A stretch of DNA of 64,000 nucleotides from Pycnopodia helianthoides (GCA_032158295.1 CM063262.1:9023394-9087393); one strand, 5' to 3'; shown: positions 11,570 through 24,795, numbered from the stretch's first letter. Program-made: numbers and translations. Notes: generated by a model not told the origin, from the letters alone.

Positions 11570-12198
11570 TAGGGAGGACCTGGGAGTCCAATGATTGAGG
11601 ACCTGGACGTAAATGAACGATATCTTTGTGGACCTTGGAGTCAATTGGTAGTTTGGGACCTGGGAGTCAATTGGCGATAAGGTTTGACCTGGGAGTCAAT
11701 TGATATAAGAGCTTGGGGTTCATTGAGGGTATACTTTTGACGATGAGGCTAACGATGAGGCTGGATCTTGAAGTTCATTGATTTATGACCAGGGCGTTCA
11801 CTAAAGGTACAGTTTTTGGACCTTGGAGTTCATTGGTAGTTTGGAACCTGGGACGTACATTGAAGAAAAAACTTAGACCTGGAGATCACTTGACGATAAG
11901 GATGGACCTTGCAGTCCATTGATTGTGGACGTGGGCATCCATTGAGGAAGTACTTTTGGACCTGGGAATTCGAAGATAGGTTTGACCTGGGAGTCCATAG
12001 ATTTAGGAGCTTGGCGTCCATTGAAGGTATACTTTTGGACCTGGGAGTCCATTGACGATGAGGCTGGACCTGGAAGTTCATTGGTTTAGGACCTGGGATT
12101 TCACTAAGGGTATAAATTTGGGCCTTGGAGTTAATTGGTAGTTCGGGACCTGGAAGTCCATTAAAGATACAAACTTGGACCTTTGTGTCAATTAACGT
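11570..12198. repeat. Minisatellite, left part
   Basis: Same 28-30 bp family as 8,645-9,715. It is interrupted at 12,199 by a MITE and resumes at 12,591. Confidence 0.85.
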
Positions 12199-12590
12199 TA
12201 AAGGAACATTACAGAATTGGTAAGAAAAAAATTGTAAAATATACTTCTTGATCACAGATTTACATAAAACTTATAGGGTCTAATGAGGATGATAGTAGAA
12301 AACATCCCTTGAAATATTTCTGTCTGAAATGCCATATTTGATGAGAAATGAACAAACTAATTTTCCGATTGGAGTTTATCGCTCAGTGAGCGTTTTATTC
12401 ATTTGTTGAATCTATATGATTTCATGCAAATGTGTAATCGGTTTTTCACTATTTTCTCGTGACCCAGATGGCAGATCGATCTCAAACTTCTACAGGTTTG
12501 TCAGTTTATGTATATGGTGGATTACATAAAGTGCTTACACTGCCAGCAACTGTTTTGTTAGCAAAAACCAATTCTGTAATGTTCCTTTAA
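12199..12590. mobile_element. MITE-like element, AAAGGAACATTACAG family
   Basis: Terminal inverted repeats TTAAAGGAACATTACAGAAT and ATTCTGTAATGTTCCTTTAA bound about 390 bp without coding capacity. Other copies: 16,719-17,110, 32,129-32,440 and 56,109-56,504. Here it is inserted in the minisatellite. Confidence 0.85.
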
Positions 12591-13012
12591 GGATGGACCT
12601 GTCAGGCCATTGATTTAGGACATTGGCGTCCATTGAGGGTGCACGTTTGGACCCGGGAGACCATTGCTAGTTTAGGTCGTGGAAGTCCATTGAAGATACA
12701 AACTTGGACCTTTGTGTCAACTAACGATAATGTTGGACCTGGCAATCTACATATTGGGACAGTGGCATCCTTTAAAGATATACTTTTGGACATGGGAGTC
12801 CATTGGTAATTTGGGACATGGCGGTCCATTGAATATACAAACTTGGATTTGGGAATCAAATGACGATAAGGTTGGACCTGGGAGTCCATTGATTTAGGAC
12901 ATGGGCTTCCTTCGAGGGTGTACGTTTGGACCTGGGAGACCATTGCTAGTTTGGGACATGGGGGTCCATTGACGATACAAACTTGGACCTGGGGGTCAAT
13001 TGACAATAAGGT
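12591..13012. repeat. Minisatellite, right part
   Basis: Continuation of the array at 11,570 beyond the MITE, with the same linkers. Confidence 0.85.
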
Positions 13013-14061
13013 CGTTTTCTAAAAAATAAATGTGCTTTTTTTCTTTTGCCTTTGCGTCATTTGGTTGGATAGTGTTTAAATTGTAAAGTGTTTGTAGTTT
13101 TTATTTGTTCGAAGGTTTTAAGTTTCCCAACTTCCCAAAACATTTCAGTATCTGGCGAAAAATGATGGGAAAATACGGTGGCGAACAACAATTAGAAGTT
13201 GTCTCTTGCTCTTTCCCCCGAGTGCAAGTGGAAAGCGCCCGTTAACCAAAACAGGGTCGAAAGGCGCTCAACAGAAATATAAATACCCAAAAGCGGGGTT
13301 TTTAGCAAGGATTTTTCCTCGGCGTTAGATTATATAGGTAAACCACCCTCGTTCAAGTTGCCAATGTCGTCAGATGCTATAAGTATCCTGAGGAGATGTC
13401 GACAGTATTTGTTAAATTTTGGAAGAAAATATTTAAAACACTCACTTAAATACTGTATATGGGCAGCAATTTCCCAAGACAGGCGCTGATGGACTAACTA
13501 GCTGTTTTTCTCTGACCCCAGTTGGGCAGCTATGTCTGCAATTCAACTTTGAGGTGTTGACAGGTTAAACTGAAATTGCAGGTCCAGTGTTTTTTTTTCC
13601 AGGGGTGGCAGATTAAAAGCCAATTGGTTGGGGACAGCTATCCCCATAGGACTTGTTCAAGGGTTAAGTTCTATCCTCAGAGAGGCTCGATTGACATGGC
13701 CTTTGACCCTGAAGGCAGTTTGACCCATGAACTCCGAATCCAAAACAATTTCTATATATGGAAATGTAAAAACAAAACAAAAAAAACACCAAAAAAAAAA
13801 CACGCAGTTTTGCAATATAAAAACATCAGAATTTTCAAAGCAAAAATTATTTTATCTTTTGCTTAACTATCTCTTTAACGTTTTGAAAGGTTATTAACTT
13901 TGAAGAGATAGTTAAGCACGTACAACACGCTGCTGTCTTGTATGGTATCCAAAAACTAATTAACAATTAAAGGCGTCGCAGGGTTCTTTAAAAGGTCAAA
14001 GTACTTCAATACCAGTATACGTCAATCCCATACAATCCTTGTTCCGTGTCATTATCTAAGA
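13013..14061. other. Duplicated gene-free spacer
   Basis: Matches 32,871-33,900 and, inverted, 43,050-43,480; its first part also resembles 18,266-18,600. It lies between the minisatellite and the 3' side of the peptide gene unit. No exon or RNA gene is supported. Confidence 0.5.
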
Positions 14062-14565
14062 CAATACACTTTAAAAACTCAAAAGTCAAAATTGACCCGG
14101 ATTCAGGTTGCCTTTGGACCTAAACCATTTCTTCATTTAATTTCAAAGAAGTGTTCATTTTTGGTTCTCATTGAATGTAGTTTTTCCTGGCCTTTTTCAA
14201 CAACAAAGTCATTGTTTTAAAGTCCTGCTCATCCAATTCTTTTTACCCAGAACGACTTTCCCACATCCTGGAGTCCAAAGCACTCCTCGTTTCAGTCACA
14301 CACAGGCCAGTTGCTAACAGACGGACTTTGAGCAAAATTGTTGTGCTTTCAAATTGTTCCAACGTCTCCCGAATGCTCAGGAGATCTCGCTTTAACATTA
14401 TGCTGTCACGCAAACAAAAACCTCCCGGGTCAGAGATGACCTGGATTCCCGGACCATGTGGAGCCTGAACTATTTCTGGTGCAGTATTACAAGGATTTGG
14501 GGTCAAATTTAAAATTATTTTTTTATATACCAATATTCCGGTCAATTCTGACCCAGGAGTTCTTA
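14062..14565. mobile_element. Composite inverted-repeat element, GTCAATTCTGACC ends
   Basis: It starts AAAACTCAAAAGTCAAAATTGACC and ends GGTCAATTCTGACCCAGGAGTT. Related copies lie at 33,900-34,405, 42,535-43,035 (inverted) and 60,178-60,403, with pieces near 19,640 and 25,610. A 100-residue minus-strand frame inside is a by-product of the repeat. Confidence 0.6.
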
Positions 14566-14644
14566 TACTGAAAATAATTCACTAAAACCACTTGTTAATA
14601 AATGCACACAAAGACAGATATTTATATTTGCTTTTAAAAGTAAC

Positions 14645-14650
14645 TTTATT
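14645..14650 (-). terminator. Polyadenylation signal of the exon-3 remnant
   Basis: AATAAA on the minus strand in a GAAATAAAGTTACTTTTAAA context also found downstream of C, D, E and F. It is about 610 bp past the stop at 15,259. Confidence 0.65.
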
Positions 14651-15258
14651 TCAAACCAATCAAAAATAAGACAAAATGTTTCATGTTTGACTCAACTTAT
14701 TTAGAAACTATACCTCTTTCATTTGTACGTTACTCTATTTGTAATTCTAGCATGCCACTATCTCATAGTAGTACATGCATTGATCTTATGGGTGTTGGAA
14801 TACTGGCGCAGGACTCTTTCGTTGAAAATTTCGAAGAAGTTGCTTCCAAATCAATCTTAGTGAGTTATTGAAGTTAAGTACACACAACAGTTTGGGGACA
14901 CGCGTACTCTTGACAAATCTAAATGTTAAGAACAGATGGATGTAGTCGTACATTTTGACCTCATTGAACGATTGGAATAAACTAGAACCACACGCACGGC
15001 TCGGGTTTACTTTCACTCGTGCCGCAGCAATGCCATGACAGTTCAATAGTCGTATTAAATGACGTCATAGTGACGTGATGGAAACAAGGTATGGTTTCTA
15101 AGATAATGGTAACACTCCCACATCCAACTGTGCTACAAATTAACTTCGTCTGCTTAGGTGGGTGGTTTTTAAGAGTTCAACAAAAATGAAGAGAGCAGAC
15201 TTTAAAACGTCATCGGGGCGGGGTCTATAGATGTCTAATGTCGGATCGGTGTAGGAGT

Positions 15259-15341
15259 TTAAGCATCGTTGCAGACTAGAAATCGGTCCTCGCCAAACTT
15301 TCTCCTGTCGCACACGCAACGCTGGCCAAACTTGTAGCACT
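15259..15341 (-). pseudogene. Gene E': isolated four-cysteine exon 3
   Basis: This 83-nt exon matches exon 3 of genes E and F base for base, with the same CTTCTAG acceptor and TAA stop, and encodes the C-x6-C-x-C-x12-C ending. Flanking 3'UTR and intron 2 match gene E up to about 16,578. There, just after GGTCGGTATGG, the sequence jumps to distal promoter sequence (ACAACACGAGACATTC). Exon 2, intron 1, exon 1 and the TATA box, about 1.8 kb, are missing. A short TTAA-type match at the join suggests a microhomology deletion. The exon has no start codon or promoter of its own. Confidence 0.8.
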
Positions 15342-16718
15342 CTAGAAGAGTAAAAAAATGTGAAAACTGTAAGTGCATGACAACAACAGCATAAACATGA
15401 ACAAGAAACAAATACAACACAACACAGACCACGGTTGTTGAATTGTTGCTGGTCTTTATTAAAGGGGCACTGTCGTCATGGGATTATGAACTCTCCGTCT
15501 GCCAATTACTGTTAGCCCACGCCCTCTCCTGTACCATAGGCCTATCAATCGACAGCTCGCGCGCGAAGTAACTGGGTGAGAGTTCAAACTCCGTTTTCAT
15601 CCACAGTTTGCTCATGACTATAGTGCCTCTTTAAGTAATATTTTAATCTTTATTTATTAATAATTTGATAACAGCAAGATGTTTTAGGAATACTCGCTGG
15701 TTCAAATGATATATATATATGCATCTAAGATCGGCATACTGCTTGTAAAGTTTAATAAATCAAGCACATCTTTAGGTCTTCACTTGAAATAAAACATTAT
15801 TCTCGAACCGAATGATGAAAACTAATTCAGCAACAAACAAACAAAACCAATCTATAAAACATATTGGTACATGGACTGTTGAAGGGGGAGAGGGGCTGAT
15901 ATGCCCAACATTTGACAGGGGTAAACATCAGTTGGTCCCTGCTCCCTGGGTCGCATGCTTTTTGACAGAACACAATTAAAAAACGTATTAAGAGTAGATT
16001 CACCAGACGGTAAAAAAAAACAAAAAAACAAAAAAAACATTGCAGTTGTTTGTTAAAATAACCAGAAAATAATATAGTTTGACCCTAGTGTTCACAAACT
16101 TCACAACAGCCCTGTTCTACCAAAAACATAATTGCATATAACTTGTAGTAAACGTCGAAACTCTATTAAAAAAAAACTCAAAACCAGATATTATTTTGAA
16201 TGAAGCAACTGGAATATTTACGTATACAAAATTGAGTGATAAAAAATTTACCTTTACAAAAAAAGAAAAAAGGACACGAAAACACTACATCTGTTGTTAT
16301 TCAAGTTATTTTTTCCATAACTATATATTTTGTGTATTATTTTTGTTTTCTGTTCAGTATTTGATTGAGAGCTAGATGAGGTAACTATAACTAGTAAACT
16401 TGCGGACACAGAGTGTATTGATCGAAACGTCGATACCATACCAGCTCTCTCAGAGCCAAAACTCTTCCAAAATGAGATTTCGTCAAAGGTTGTACCTACA
16501 TAATTACTAGTTAAATTACTCTCTATTTTCAGCACCATTCAAAGCTTAAAACATCGCTTTGAACTAGAGGGTCGGTATGGCGATTAAACAACACGAGACA
16601 TTCAAAATCATTATTAGTGTTCCAATTTTATTTAATTTGAAACCAGCTCAAAAATTACATGTTAACTAAAATGAAATTAAATGTTAAAGCATGACCAGAA
16701 AGCGAGCATTTCATGTTG

Positions 16719-17110
16719 TTAAAGGAACATTACAGAATTGATAAGAACAAAACTTGTAAAATATACTTTTTGATCACAGATTTACATTAAACTTAGACGG
16801 TCTAATGATGACGATAGTAGAAAACATCTCTTGAAATATTTCTGCATAAAATGCCATATTTGATGAGAAATGAATACACCAATTTTCCGATTGGAGTTTA
16901 TCGCTCAGTGAGCGTTTTATTCATTTGTTGAATCTATATGATTTCATGCAAATGTGTAATCGGTTTTTCACTATTTTCTCGTGACCCAGATGGCCGATCG
17001 ATCTCAAACTTCTACAGGTTTGTCAGTTTATGTATGTGGTGGATTACATAAAGTGCTTACACTGCCAGCAACTGTTTTGTTAGCAAAAACAGTAATGTAA
17101 TGTTCTTTTA
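16719..17110. mobile_element. MITE-like element, AAAGGAACATTACAG family
   Basis: About 390 bp with the same terminal inverted repeats as 12,199-12,590, inserted in distal promoter sequence next to the E' deletion join. Confidence 0.8.
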
Positions 17111-17176
17111 AAGGGACTATACGATTATAAATAAAGTGTAATTGTTTAGTATGTTTTTTGTTTATTAAATCTTTTT

Positions 17177-17589
17177 TTAAAGGCACGGTACACGTTTGGG
17201 TAATGACTCTGTAAATTAATGGCAACGAAAACTTACTTGGTAAGAAGTACAGCAGCTTCGGGTAGTATAATGATTTTTTTGAAACTTTTAACTTCGAAGT
17301 ACTAAGGTTATGGAAAATTTATCACCTTTTATTCCCAAAAATTTGAACCTGAGAAGCGTTTCTGTCGAAACGCTTCTCAGACTGTGAATTTCTATGGGGA
17401 ATATTCTTCCTACGTGGAAATATTCGTGGAAAAGCTTCACCCCGACATTCGCCTTGCTTTGTCCGTGCTGTTTACACTTAGCGTTTTTACACGTTGTCAA
17501 GGAAACCAACCCCACATTTACACACAATGATCTTGATAAGTAGTTTTGATTAGTGTTGCTCGACTTGTCTTGGCTTCTAATAAAACGTA
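17177..17589. mobile_element. Partial MITE of the GGCACGGTACACGTTTGG type
   Basis: The left end matches the inverted ends of the element at 51,716-52,303 (ACACGTTTGG..TAAT). It contains the hairpin GAGAAGCG..CGCTTCTC near 17,350-17,380. No matching right end is seen, so it looks truncated. Confidence 0.45.
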
Positions 17590-18265
17590 CTAATACCTGG
17601 GAATGAGGACATCGGCAGTAATTGAGGGTATACTTTTGGACCTAGTAGTCCATTGACGATAAGGTTGGATCTGGGAGTCCATTGATTTAGGACAAGTGTG
17701 GCCATTGTCGGTATATATTTTGTTGACATGGGATTCCATTGTTAGTTTTGGCCCTGATATTCAATTGAAGATACAAACTTGGACCTAGGAGACCATTACC
17801 TAAGGACCTGTGCGTCTATTTAGGGTATACTTTGGACCTGTGAGTCCATTGATAGTTTGGGACTTGGGAGTCCATTAAAGTTACAAACTTAGACCTAGGA
17901 GTCAATTGCAATAATGAAAGATTCGGGAGTCTATTAATTTAGAACCTGGACGTCCATTTACAGTAATTTTTTTTGTTGACATGGAAGTCCATTGGTAGTT
18001 TGGTACCTGAGAGTCAATGGAAGTTACAATCTTGGACCTGGGAGTCAGTTGACGATAAGGTTTGGTCCGGGAGTCCATTTATTTAAGACATGGTCGTCCG
18101 ATGAGGGTATACTTTTGGATCAGTGACTTCATTGGTAGTTTGGGACCTGGGAGTCCAATGAAGATAAAATTGCACCCAGGAGTCATGGAACTCGGAGTCA
18201 ATTGGACCTGGGGTAGATTTCTTATAAAAGTTTGTTGGCCTTGGCGTCCATTGGTTATAGTGTTC
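17590..18265. repeat. Minisatellite downstream of gene C
   Basis: Same 28-30 bp family, more diverged than the other arrays. Confidence 0.8.
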
Positions 18266-18620
18266 AAAGCTGTATAGTGTTTGAAGGTTTTATGTTGAAG
18301 ATTTTAAGTCAGGCAGTTGCAAAGTATAATCAGTATCGGGCGAAAGAAAATTTTATTAAAAAACGTCGTCTCTTGCTCTCCCCTCCGAGTCCAAGTGGAA
18401 AGCGTCCTTAACCCAAACAGGGCCACCAGGTGCTTTACAGATAATTTTTTATAGCAATACCAAAAGCTGGGCTTCTTGCAAGGATTTTTCCTCGGCGTTA
18501 GACAATTATTTAACCAAACCTCCTTCATTGAACGTCATTAAACCCTTTAAAAAGTTGAAAAACCTTAATCCCAGTACGTCATTCCATATAATCCTTGTTT
18601 CGATACATAACAAAACACCA

Positions 18621-18956
18621 TAAAGCCCTTTTCACACTGCATCTCTTATCCCCGTGCAATACAGCCCCGGGGAGGCCCTGGTGTTTTTTTTCCACCCTAC
18701 GGTTACCCCGGCGCACTTTCACTCTAACCTCGCCTGGGTCCCAATTCCACAGTATTTCTGCTGCATGTTTCAAGAATACCCCGGGGTTTTACCGCTTACC
18801 CCTACTCAGGAGCAGGGGTGGCTATTCCCCGGGGTAAGCCCATTGCCGGGGAAGACATGGGGGCAGACAGGGGGTAAAGCGATCATAGTGTGAAAAGGCC
18901 AACCGTTATTCCACGGGGTTGCCCACGGTGAATAGAGTAGTGTGAAAAGGGCTAAA
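18621..18956. mobile_element. MITE-like element with TAAAGCCCTTTTCACAC ends
   Basis: Left end TAAAGCCCTTTTCACAC; right end GTGTGAAAAGGGCT; about 336 bp, GC-rich and non-coding. Open frames inside are incidental. Confidence 0.75.
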
Positions 18957-20594
18957 GACTCCCGGGTCAAAATTGCCCAATACTCCCCTGTGGTCTGACA
19001 ATGTCTTCTTGTATTTTTTAAAGTAGTTTCTTTGTTCGCATCCATTCTAGGTTTTCCCCGCCAAATTGAACAAAAAATCATCTTATTTAACATACGGTTC
19101 AATCAGTTTCTTTTGAAGATGACTGCTCCATTGCACCAGCATTCAACAGTCGAAAGGAGTAATTCAGTTTCGACAGTTTAGCATAAGACCAAGTCAAATA
19201 AGACCACTTAAATTCATCAGGTCGCAAAGATCATTCAATTTCACAAAAGCCAACAGCAAGAGGCTGGTCATCTGTTCAGTTTTATTAGTGTTGTAAATAG
19301 GCAGTAGAAATTCAACTATCGAATGGTGAAAATGTAGTCTTGGATTTCTATCAATGAAATTGAATTGCTGAAACGAACCTGAATGAAAATAATGATATAA
19401 TGTGTGCACAAAAAAAGAAATTGATTGCAAAAGTAGTAAAAAACGGATTTTTTAGTTTGAATGATATAGGAGAAAATGCGTGAATTTGATTGTGTTAATA
19501 AAACTGAATTAATTGTTTGCTGAAATTGGCTGGGGAAACCTGTACTAGCTTTGATTCCCATAGATTGCATAATCGTTCAGACGTCAGAGCAAACCATCCG
19601 CAAGAATTCCGATACCCTTTTTCGTCCTTCCTTTTTTTCCCCCCAAGTACAACTTTCCCATCCCGGAATCCAAAGCACTCCTTGTTTGAGTCACACACTG
19701 GTTATATATGCAAACAGGCAGACTTTGGGCAAAAGTGTTCTGCTTTCATAGTGTTCCAAAGTCTCAGGATATCTCGCTTTATTACGGTCGGAAGTGACTT
19801 GGATTCCAAGACCCTGTTGGACCCGAACTATTTCTAGGGCGGTATGATCCAGATTTGTATCAAATTGACGAGAAAAAAAAATGGTCAGACTAACGAATAA
19901 TCCGAGTCAAAAGGCTTCTACGGGTCAGGCTCTTTCCACTCACCCCCCCCCCCCATTTTCCACGGATTTGCGAAGAAAAACAATGAAACACATAAGACCC
20001 GGAAGTGTACAAGATCGTCAAGGCTGTGAGCCTGACGGCACACGGGCTAGGATTGTGGGCGATAGCGGTGTGTGGACAATAGCGGTGTGTGTGTGTGGGG
20101 CTGTGTACAGGCGCTGTGTGTGTGCATGGTGAGAGTGCGGTGTGCTATTTTTTTTAGAGTCAGTCGGGGACTGGGGTTGTATCGCATTCGGGCGGCGGAG
20201 GTTTTAGTATCCTTGCTCTAAGGTTTTAGCTAGAGTACTTGTCTACACAGCGTTGATATCAAGGCTAGGCTCTTTGTGACCTGAAATCGGGGTTAATGGA
20301 CCTTTCCTATAAAATATGCTCATCACATTTTTATACACAATTGTTTGGCACACGCGGTAGAGTTGTGCACTAGACAGACGCACAAACGCGTTTGCGTCAC
20401 GCCACATTCAGTTCATTACAAAAAAGTGCGATATTCACTCCTTTTGCCAACCAGTAACCAATGCTCAATTATTTACATTCTTCATGGGATAGGTCTATTT
20501 TGGCCCAGGAGTTACTAGTGTAATAACTGTCACAAAACCACTTGTTAATAAAACACGTAGAGACAAACAGTTCTACATGCTTTTTAAAGGTAAC
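18957..20594. other. Gene-free sequence downstream of gene C
   Basis: It contains a diverged piece of the GTCAATTCTGACC element near 19,640-19,860, a C-run at 19,943-19,954 and a GT-rich stretch at 20,040-20,140. No exon is recognised. Confidence 0.5.
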
Positions 20595-20600
20595 TTTATT
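20595..20600 (-). terminator. Polyadenylation signal of gene C
   Basis: AATAAA (minus strand) in a GGAATAAAGTTACCTTTAAA context about 780 bp after the gene C stop, the same context as in D-F. Confidence 0.6.
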
Positions 20601-21379
20601 CCAAACCAATCAGAAATAAGACAATATGTTTTATGTTCAACTCAATTAAATTAGAAACTACATCTCTTTCATTTGTACGTTACTCTATTTGTAATTGCCA
20701 TTATTTTATAGTAGTACATGCATTGATCTTATGAGTGTTGGAATACTGACGCAGGACTCTTTTGTTGAGTTATTGGACACAATTTCGGAGAAGTTGCTTC
20801 CAAATCCACCGAATGCGCCCTACGTCAGTTATTGAAGTTAAATACACTGAAAAGTTCGGAGACACGCGTACTCTTTGCAAATCTAAATGTTAAAAACGGC
20901 TGCATGTAGGCCTACACTTCGATGTCATTGGACACTAAAAATACACCTTGTGCATTGACGTCATCCATCCGCCATCTTAGAGATAAACCGATGAGGAAAC
21001 AATGGACACGCTCAGATTTGTACGCACGGCGTACCACACTAGAGCCAATGCATACACGCATAAGGTATGGGCGCTTTCCCGGATCACTTCACTGTTGACC
21101 CCCTGTCTCAAGTGTGGTACGAAAGAAAAAATTGCGCGAGGCGCATGGGATGGGCCAATGAACAGCCTCCGTTTGACCTTTAGGCGAGGGCGCCCTACTC
21201 AAATGACGTCATAATTATGCTTGTAAACATGAGTTATAAACAAGGTATGGTTTCTACGATGATGGTAACACTCCCATTTACAACCGTGGTAGACATTAAT
21301 TTCGTCTGTTTAGGTGGATGGTTCTTAAGAGTTAAACAAGAAGACAGAAGCACACTCTCAAAGGTCCTCGGGTTTGGGT

Positions 21380-22379
21380 CTAGGACCACGTCAAGCAAAT
21401 CCGTCCTTGACTCAACATCGCATAACTCTCTGAAAAAGTAAGAAAGTGTAAACGGTGAATACACAATAAAAAAAGAGAAAAAAGAAAGATAAAAATACTT
21501 TATGTGACTGACAAATGTTTAATTGTAGGTCGCAAAACACACACACAAGTTTAGGGTTGTTGCTTGTCGTTCGTTACCCGTCTTTTATCAAAGGAGCACT
21601 GTCGTCACGTCACGATCAAAGCAAGTGTGTGGCGCTGTACATGGAATTATGAACTCTCCGCTAGTTAATGCATGCGCACATCCTCCCCTTATCATATATT
21701 TGGTAACTGGGTGAGAGTTCATAATTCCATTTTAATACATCCACAGAGGAAATAACTATAACTGGTAAACTTGCGATTGTAAGAGTAAAGTCTCCTTTGG
21801 AAGATGTGAGCCGAGTGTCCTGTTCGAAAGATCGAGACCACACCAGCTCTTTTCAGAGCCAACACTCCTCCCATGCGTGGTTTTCCTTGAACTTTGCAAA
21901 CTTACACGGTCGGCCATTTTGTGGAGTCAAAAGTTTGACTCCATAAAATGGCCGACTGTGTTAGTTCACTATGTAAAAGGAAAACCACGCACTTTCGAGG
22001 CTTATTTGTGTGGATCATTGTTTCTACTTTTAAAACATCTTTCTAACCATATGCATTTTATAACAAACGGTTTACAAACGCTTTTTATAGACCAACTCGG
22101 CCGATTGAAGGCAACGTGTACCTTTAAAACATCACTTTGAACTAGAGGTTCGTATGGGGATTAATGATGCTCTTCTAAAAGACCCTCTCGTCACTGACCT
22201 AGCAGATCAGCTTGTGTCGCATATCCCATCCTTGGTTTTCCACCCTGGTTCCTTCCTCTTCCCCTCTTGACAAATTCCATGAGGTGTTGTGCTGGGAGGT
22301 ATTCCTCCTCCTCATCGGCCATGACGAAGGCAGTCATGACGGCAAGAGCCATAAGAGCAAGGAGCAACTTGGCAGCCAT
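21380..22379 (-). CDS. Gene C: secreted dibasic-processed peptide precursor, single-Cys type
   Basis: Coding exon 2 is 22379-22199 (exon starts 22394) and exon 3 is 21429-21380, giving 76 residues. The signal peptide ends Val-Met-Ala at 21, the spacer is DEEEEYLPAQ-like, and Lys-Arg at 38-39 precedes a basic RGRGRNQGGKPR segment. Exon 3 encodes Glu-Ser-Tyr then an ICLTWS ending with one cysteine, and shares 13 of 16 residues with gene A. A longer frame across exon 3 is reached by an acceptor two bases later. I prefer the shorter one because all copies then start exon 3 with Glu/Asp-x-Tyr. Intron 2 is 769 bp and the donor is TAG/GTCAGT. Confidence 0.6.
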
Positions 22380-23999
22380 CTTTTAGGGGAAATTCTGCAC
22401 AAATGCAACATTTTGAAACCATTGTTGTAAAACAACTTTGTAATTAGTTTTTTTTCTGATAGAAACACCATGAATTTGAGGTTCTAGAGGTGCAGCAGTG
22501 AGCTTTTTTGTTAAACAGTGAAGCCTCTGCAAGACTCGCAAGTATTCTTACATTTTTGAGATCCTTCGTGTTTTGACCTTATCCACCCTCGACTAGAGGT
22601 CAAAAGGAAATTGTTCATTTGCCAACCATGTTAGACGCTCGTACAAATCTGTGCGTTGTCATTGTTTCATGAACGATTTGCATCCAAGATGGCGGTTGGA
22701 TGACGTTAATGCATAACTAGTCTCGCTACCACGGGCAGCGTGCCAAGTCAACACCTCTCGTGTCACTAACCCATGGAAGGGATGTACTTAAAAACACCGC
22801 CGATTGGTTACAAAAAGTGACTGCTCGTCGCGCACGCTTGGTAAAAATGGTTTAGCATAAATATATAATATAATGGTCTATATCTGTGCTTCCAAGCAGT
22901 TCTATGGCATATTTCGGCACTTAGTACGCGCCTGTCAAAATGCACGTATCATGTTTTCACATGGTCAATCTCAACTCAACCTCTTTCCCAGATATGGACA
23001 TTCTCGCTGCGCCATTTTTCCCCCCCCCCGAATTCCTTTTTCGATTATAACCACTGTAAGTGTAAATTAGAATTATCAAAATATATTATATATTTTAATT
23101 GGTCCAGTGGTCTATCCATTCTGTGTTAGAGACTACACGGAGTTCGTGAAGTCATTGAGCGACTGGTCCCCTGTCACTATTTGTTTTTCTTGTAATTATG
23201 TCGAATTGTATGCAGTTGAGGGTGACCATGTAAAAATGTTATTCCAGTATTTTACTGGAAGGGAAGCACTGAAAAACAATTCTGATTGGCTATACACTTC
23301 AAATGAATCATGTTTTTAGATGATCACTCTAAACTTCATACACTAAGGCCAACCACACTACTAATTAAAATATCAAATTAATTTAAAATCAAGTGCGATA
23401 GAAAACGAAATACTTTACCACACCAAGACCGCTTATGTCCGAATTAGTTAATTGTTTCTTCGGTAGATCATGCAATCATTATGGGCCATCGAAGTGCCTT
23501 AGCAGTAACTGGTGCTCCGAATATAACAACATATAAATTGACTATACAAGCTGAATGCCAGCGAAATGTGGCTTTGCGTTAACTGGTACTCCGTAAAAAA
23601 AATGTTTGGATCATATAGAACGCATGCCAGTGGTATGCGTCCTGTTTTCCCCAATCTCACAACTACCTCATAGTCAAGACTTCTTCAGACATTCTGAAAC
23701 ACTTCAGCCAGAAGCAACAGGTTTCATCATGGAAGACATAGTTAAAATTGAAATTACACCAATGATTCATGAAGTAGCAAACCTTGTAGCGGGTAACGCG
23801 TTTCAACATTTCAACAAAGTAAATTATGAATGGAAATAATTTCAACGAATGCCAGGAGTTGAAACAGATCGTGACGTGAAATATTCTTTGGTGTTCTGGA
23901 GGGAAACAAAATTTACATTAAAATAAGATAAAAGTGCAAACATAAATCAACAAATACAAACATTAAGATGTGGAACAAAATGATATTGGTTAAACTTAC

Positions 24000-24165
24000 C
24001 GTTGGTGGTTCTCAAACAAAAAGCTCGGAAAATTCAGCGAGAAAAGCGGATCGGTGTGGAAGGTGTCCTTGTGGTTGGTCTTATAAAGGATCCCGGTACC
24101 CCATTACCAGCACGAAGAAGCTAAATTACTAGTCAGTAAAGTGTGTCCTTGCCCACACACTGTCA
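24000..24165 (-). promoter_or_regulatory. Gene C promoter and untranslated exon 1
   Basis: TATA box at 24087-24080 (TTTATAAG); exon 1 from about 24,056 to 24,000; GTAAGT donor at 23999-23994. The inverted repeat GTGTGTCCTTGCCCACACAC is at 24141-24160. Intron 1 is 1,605 bp and includes a broken copy of the 9,790-type frame. Confidence 0.7.
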
Positions 24166-24524
24166 TCGACTTTGATTTAATCACTAGAGATGCTATTATT
24201 CGGGCGTAACCATCTTTCCTTTATGAAAAAAGACGAGACAACATTGCTTGATTTCTTTCTTTGTTTCGCATGATCCGCATTCAACTGAACTGATTTCCAA
24301 CCCCGATATAATACGCCCGAACGTATTCAATACTTTAAACAACACGAGACATTCAGAATCATTAATAGTGTGCCAATTTAATTTAATTTGAAACCAGCTC
24401 AAAAATTCAATATTAACTAATTAAAAAATTAAATGTTAAAGCATGACCAAGAAGCGAGCATTTCATGTTGCTAAAAGCGACCGTACGATTTGATATATTT
24501 TGTATATCTAGTTCATTAACCTTT

Positions 24525-24795
24525 CCTTTGAAGGCCCTGTACACTATTGGTAAGATCGAAAAACACAAATGTTCACAGATTCACACATATTTTACATGTT
24601 TTTAAGTTCCTCAAAATATTTCTGCATAAAAATGCTATCGTTTCTGAGAAATGAGTAAAACAATAATTTTTATCACGCGTGACCTCAATGACCAATTGAG
24701 CTCAAACAGGTTTGTTTGTTCATGCACATATTGAATCACACAAAATGTTGACACTGATTTTGAGCTGTTACCAAAAGTGTACAATACCTTTAAAG
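24525..24795. mobile_element. MITE-like element, second copy
   Basis: Near-identical to 4,121-4,380, at the equivalent site in block II. Confidence 0.65.

Noticed and set aside
14243..14545. A 100-residue minus-strand frame conserved at 34,084-34,386
   Set aside because: It lies inside an inverted-repeat element, and its conservation is explained by the recent block duplication. The diverged copies near 19.7, 25.7 and 42.7 kb do not keep the frame.
15140..15340. Longer frame (VWPALRVRQEKVWRGP) across the four-cysteine exon
   Set aside because: It needs an acceptor two bases later and its far end differs between copies (Asp to Tyr, Ser to Pro, different stops), whereas the four-cysteine frame is identical in all three.
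21234..21464. 76-residue frame across exon 3 of gene C
   Set aside because: It is not kept at matching length in gene A, and it breaks the Glu/Asp-x-Tyr start shared by all copies at the splice join. I kept it as an alternative only.
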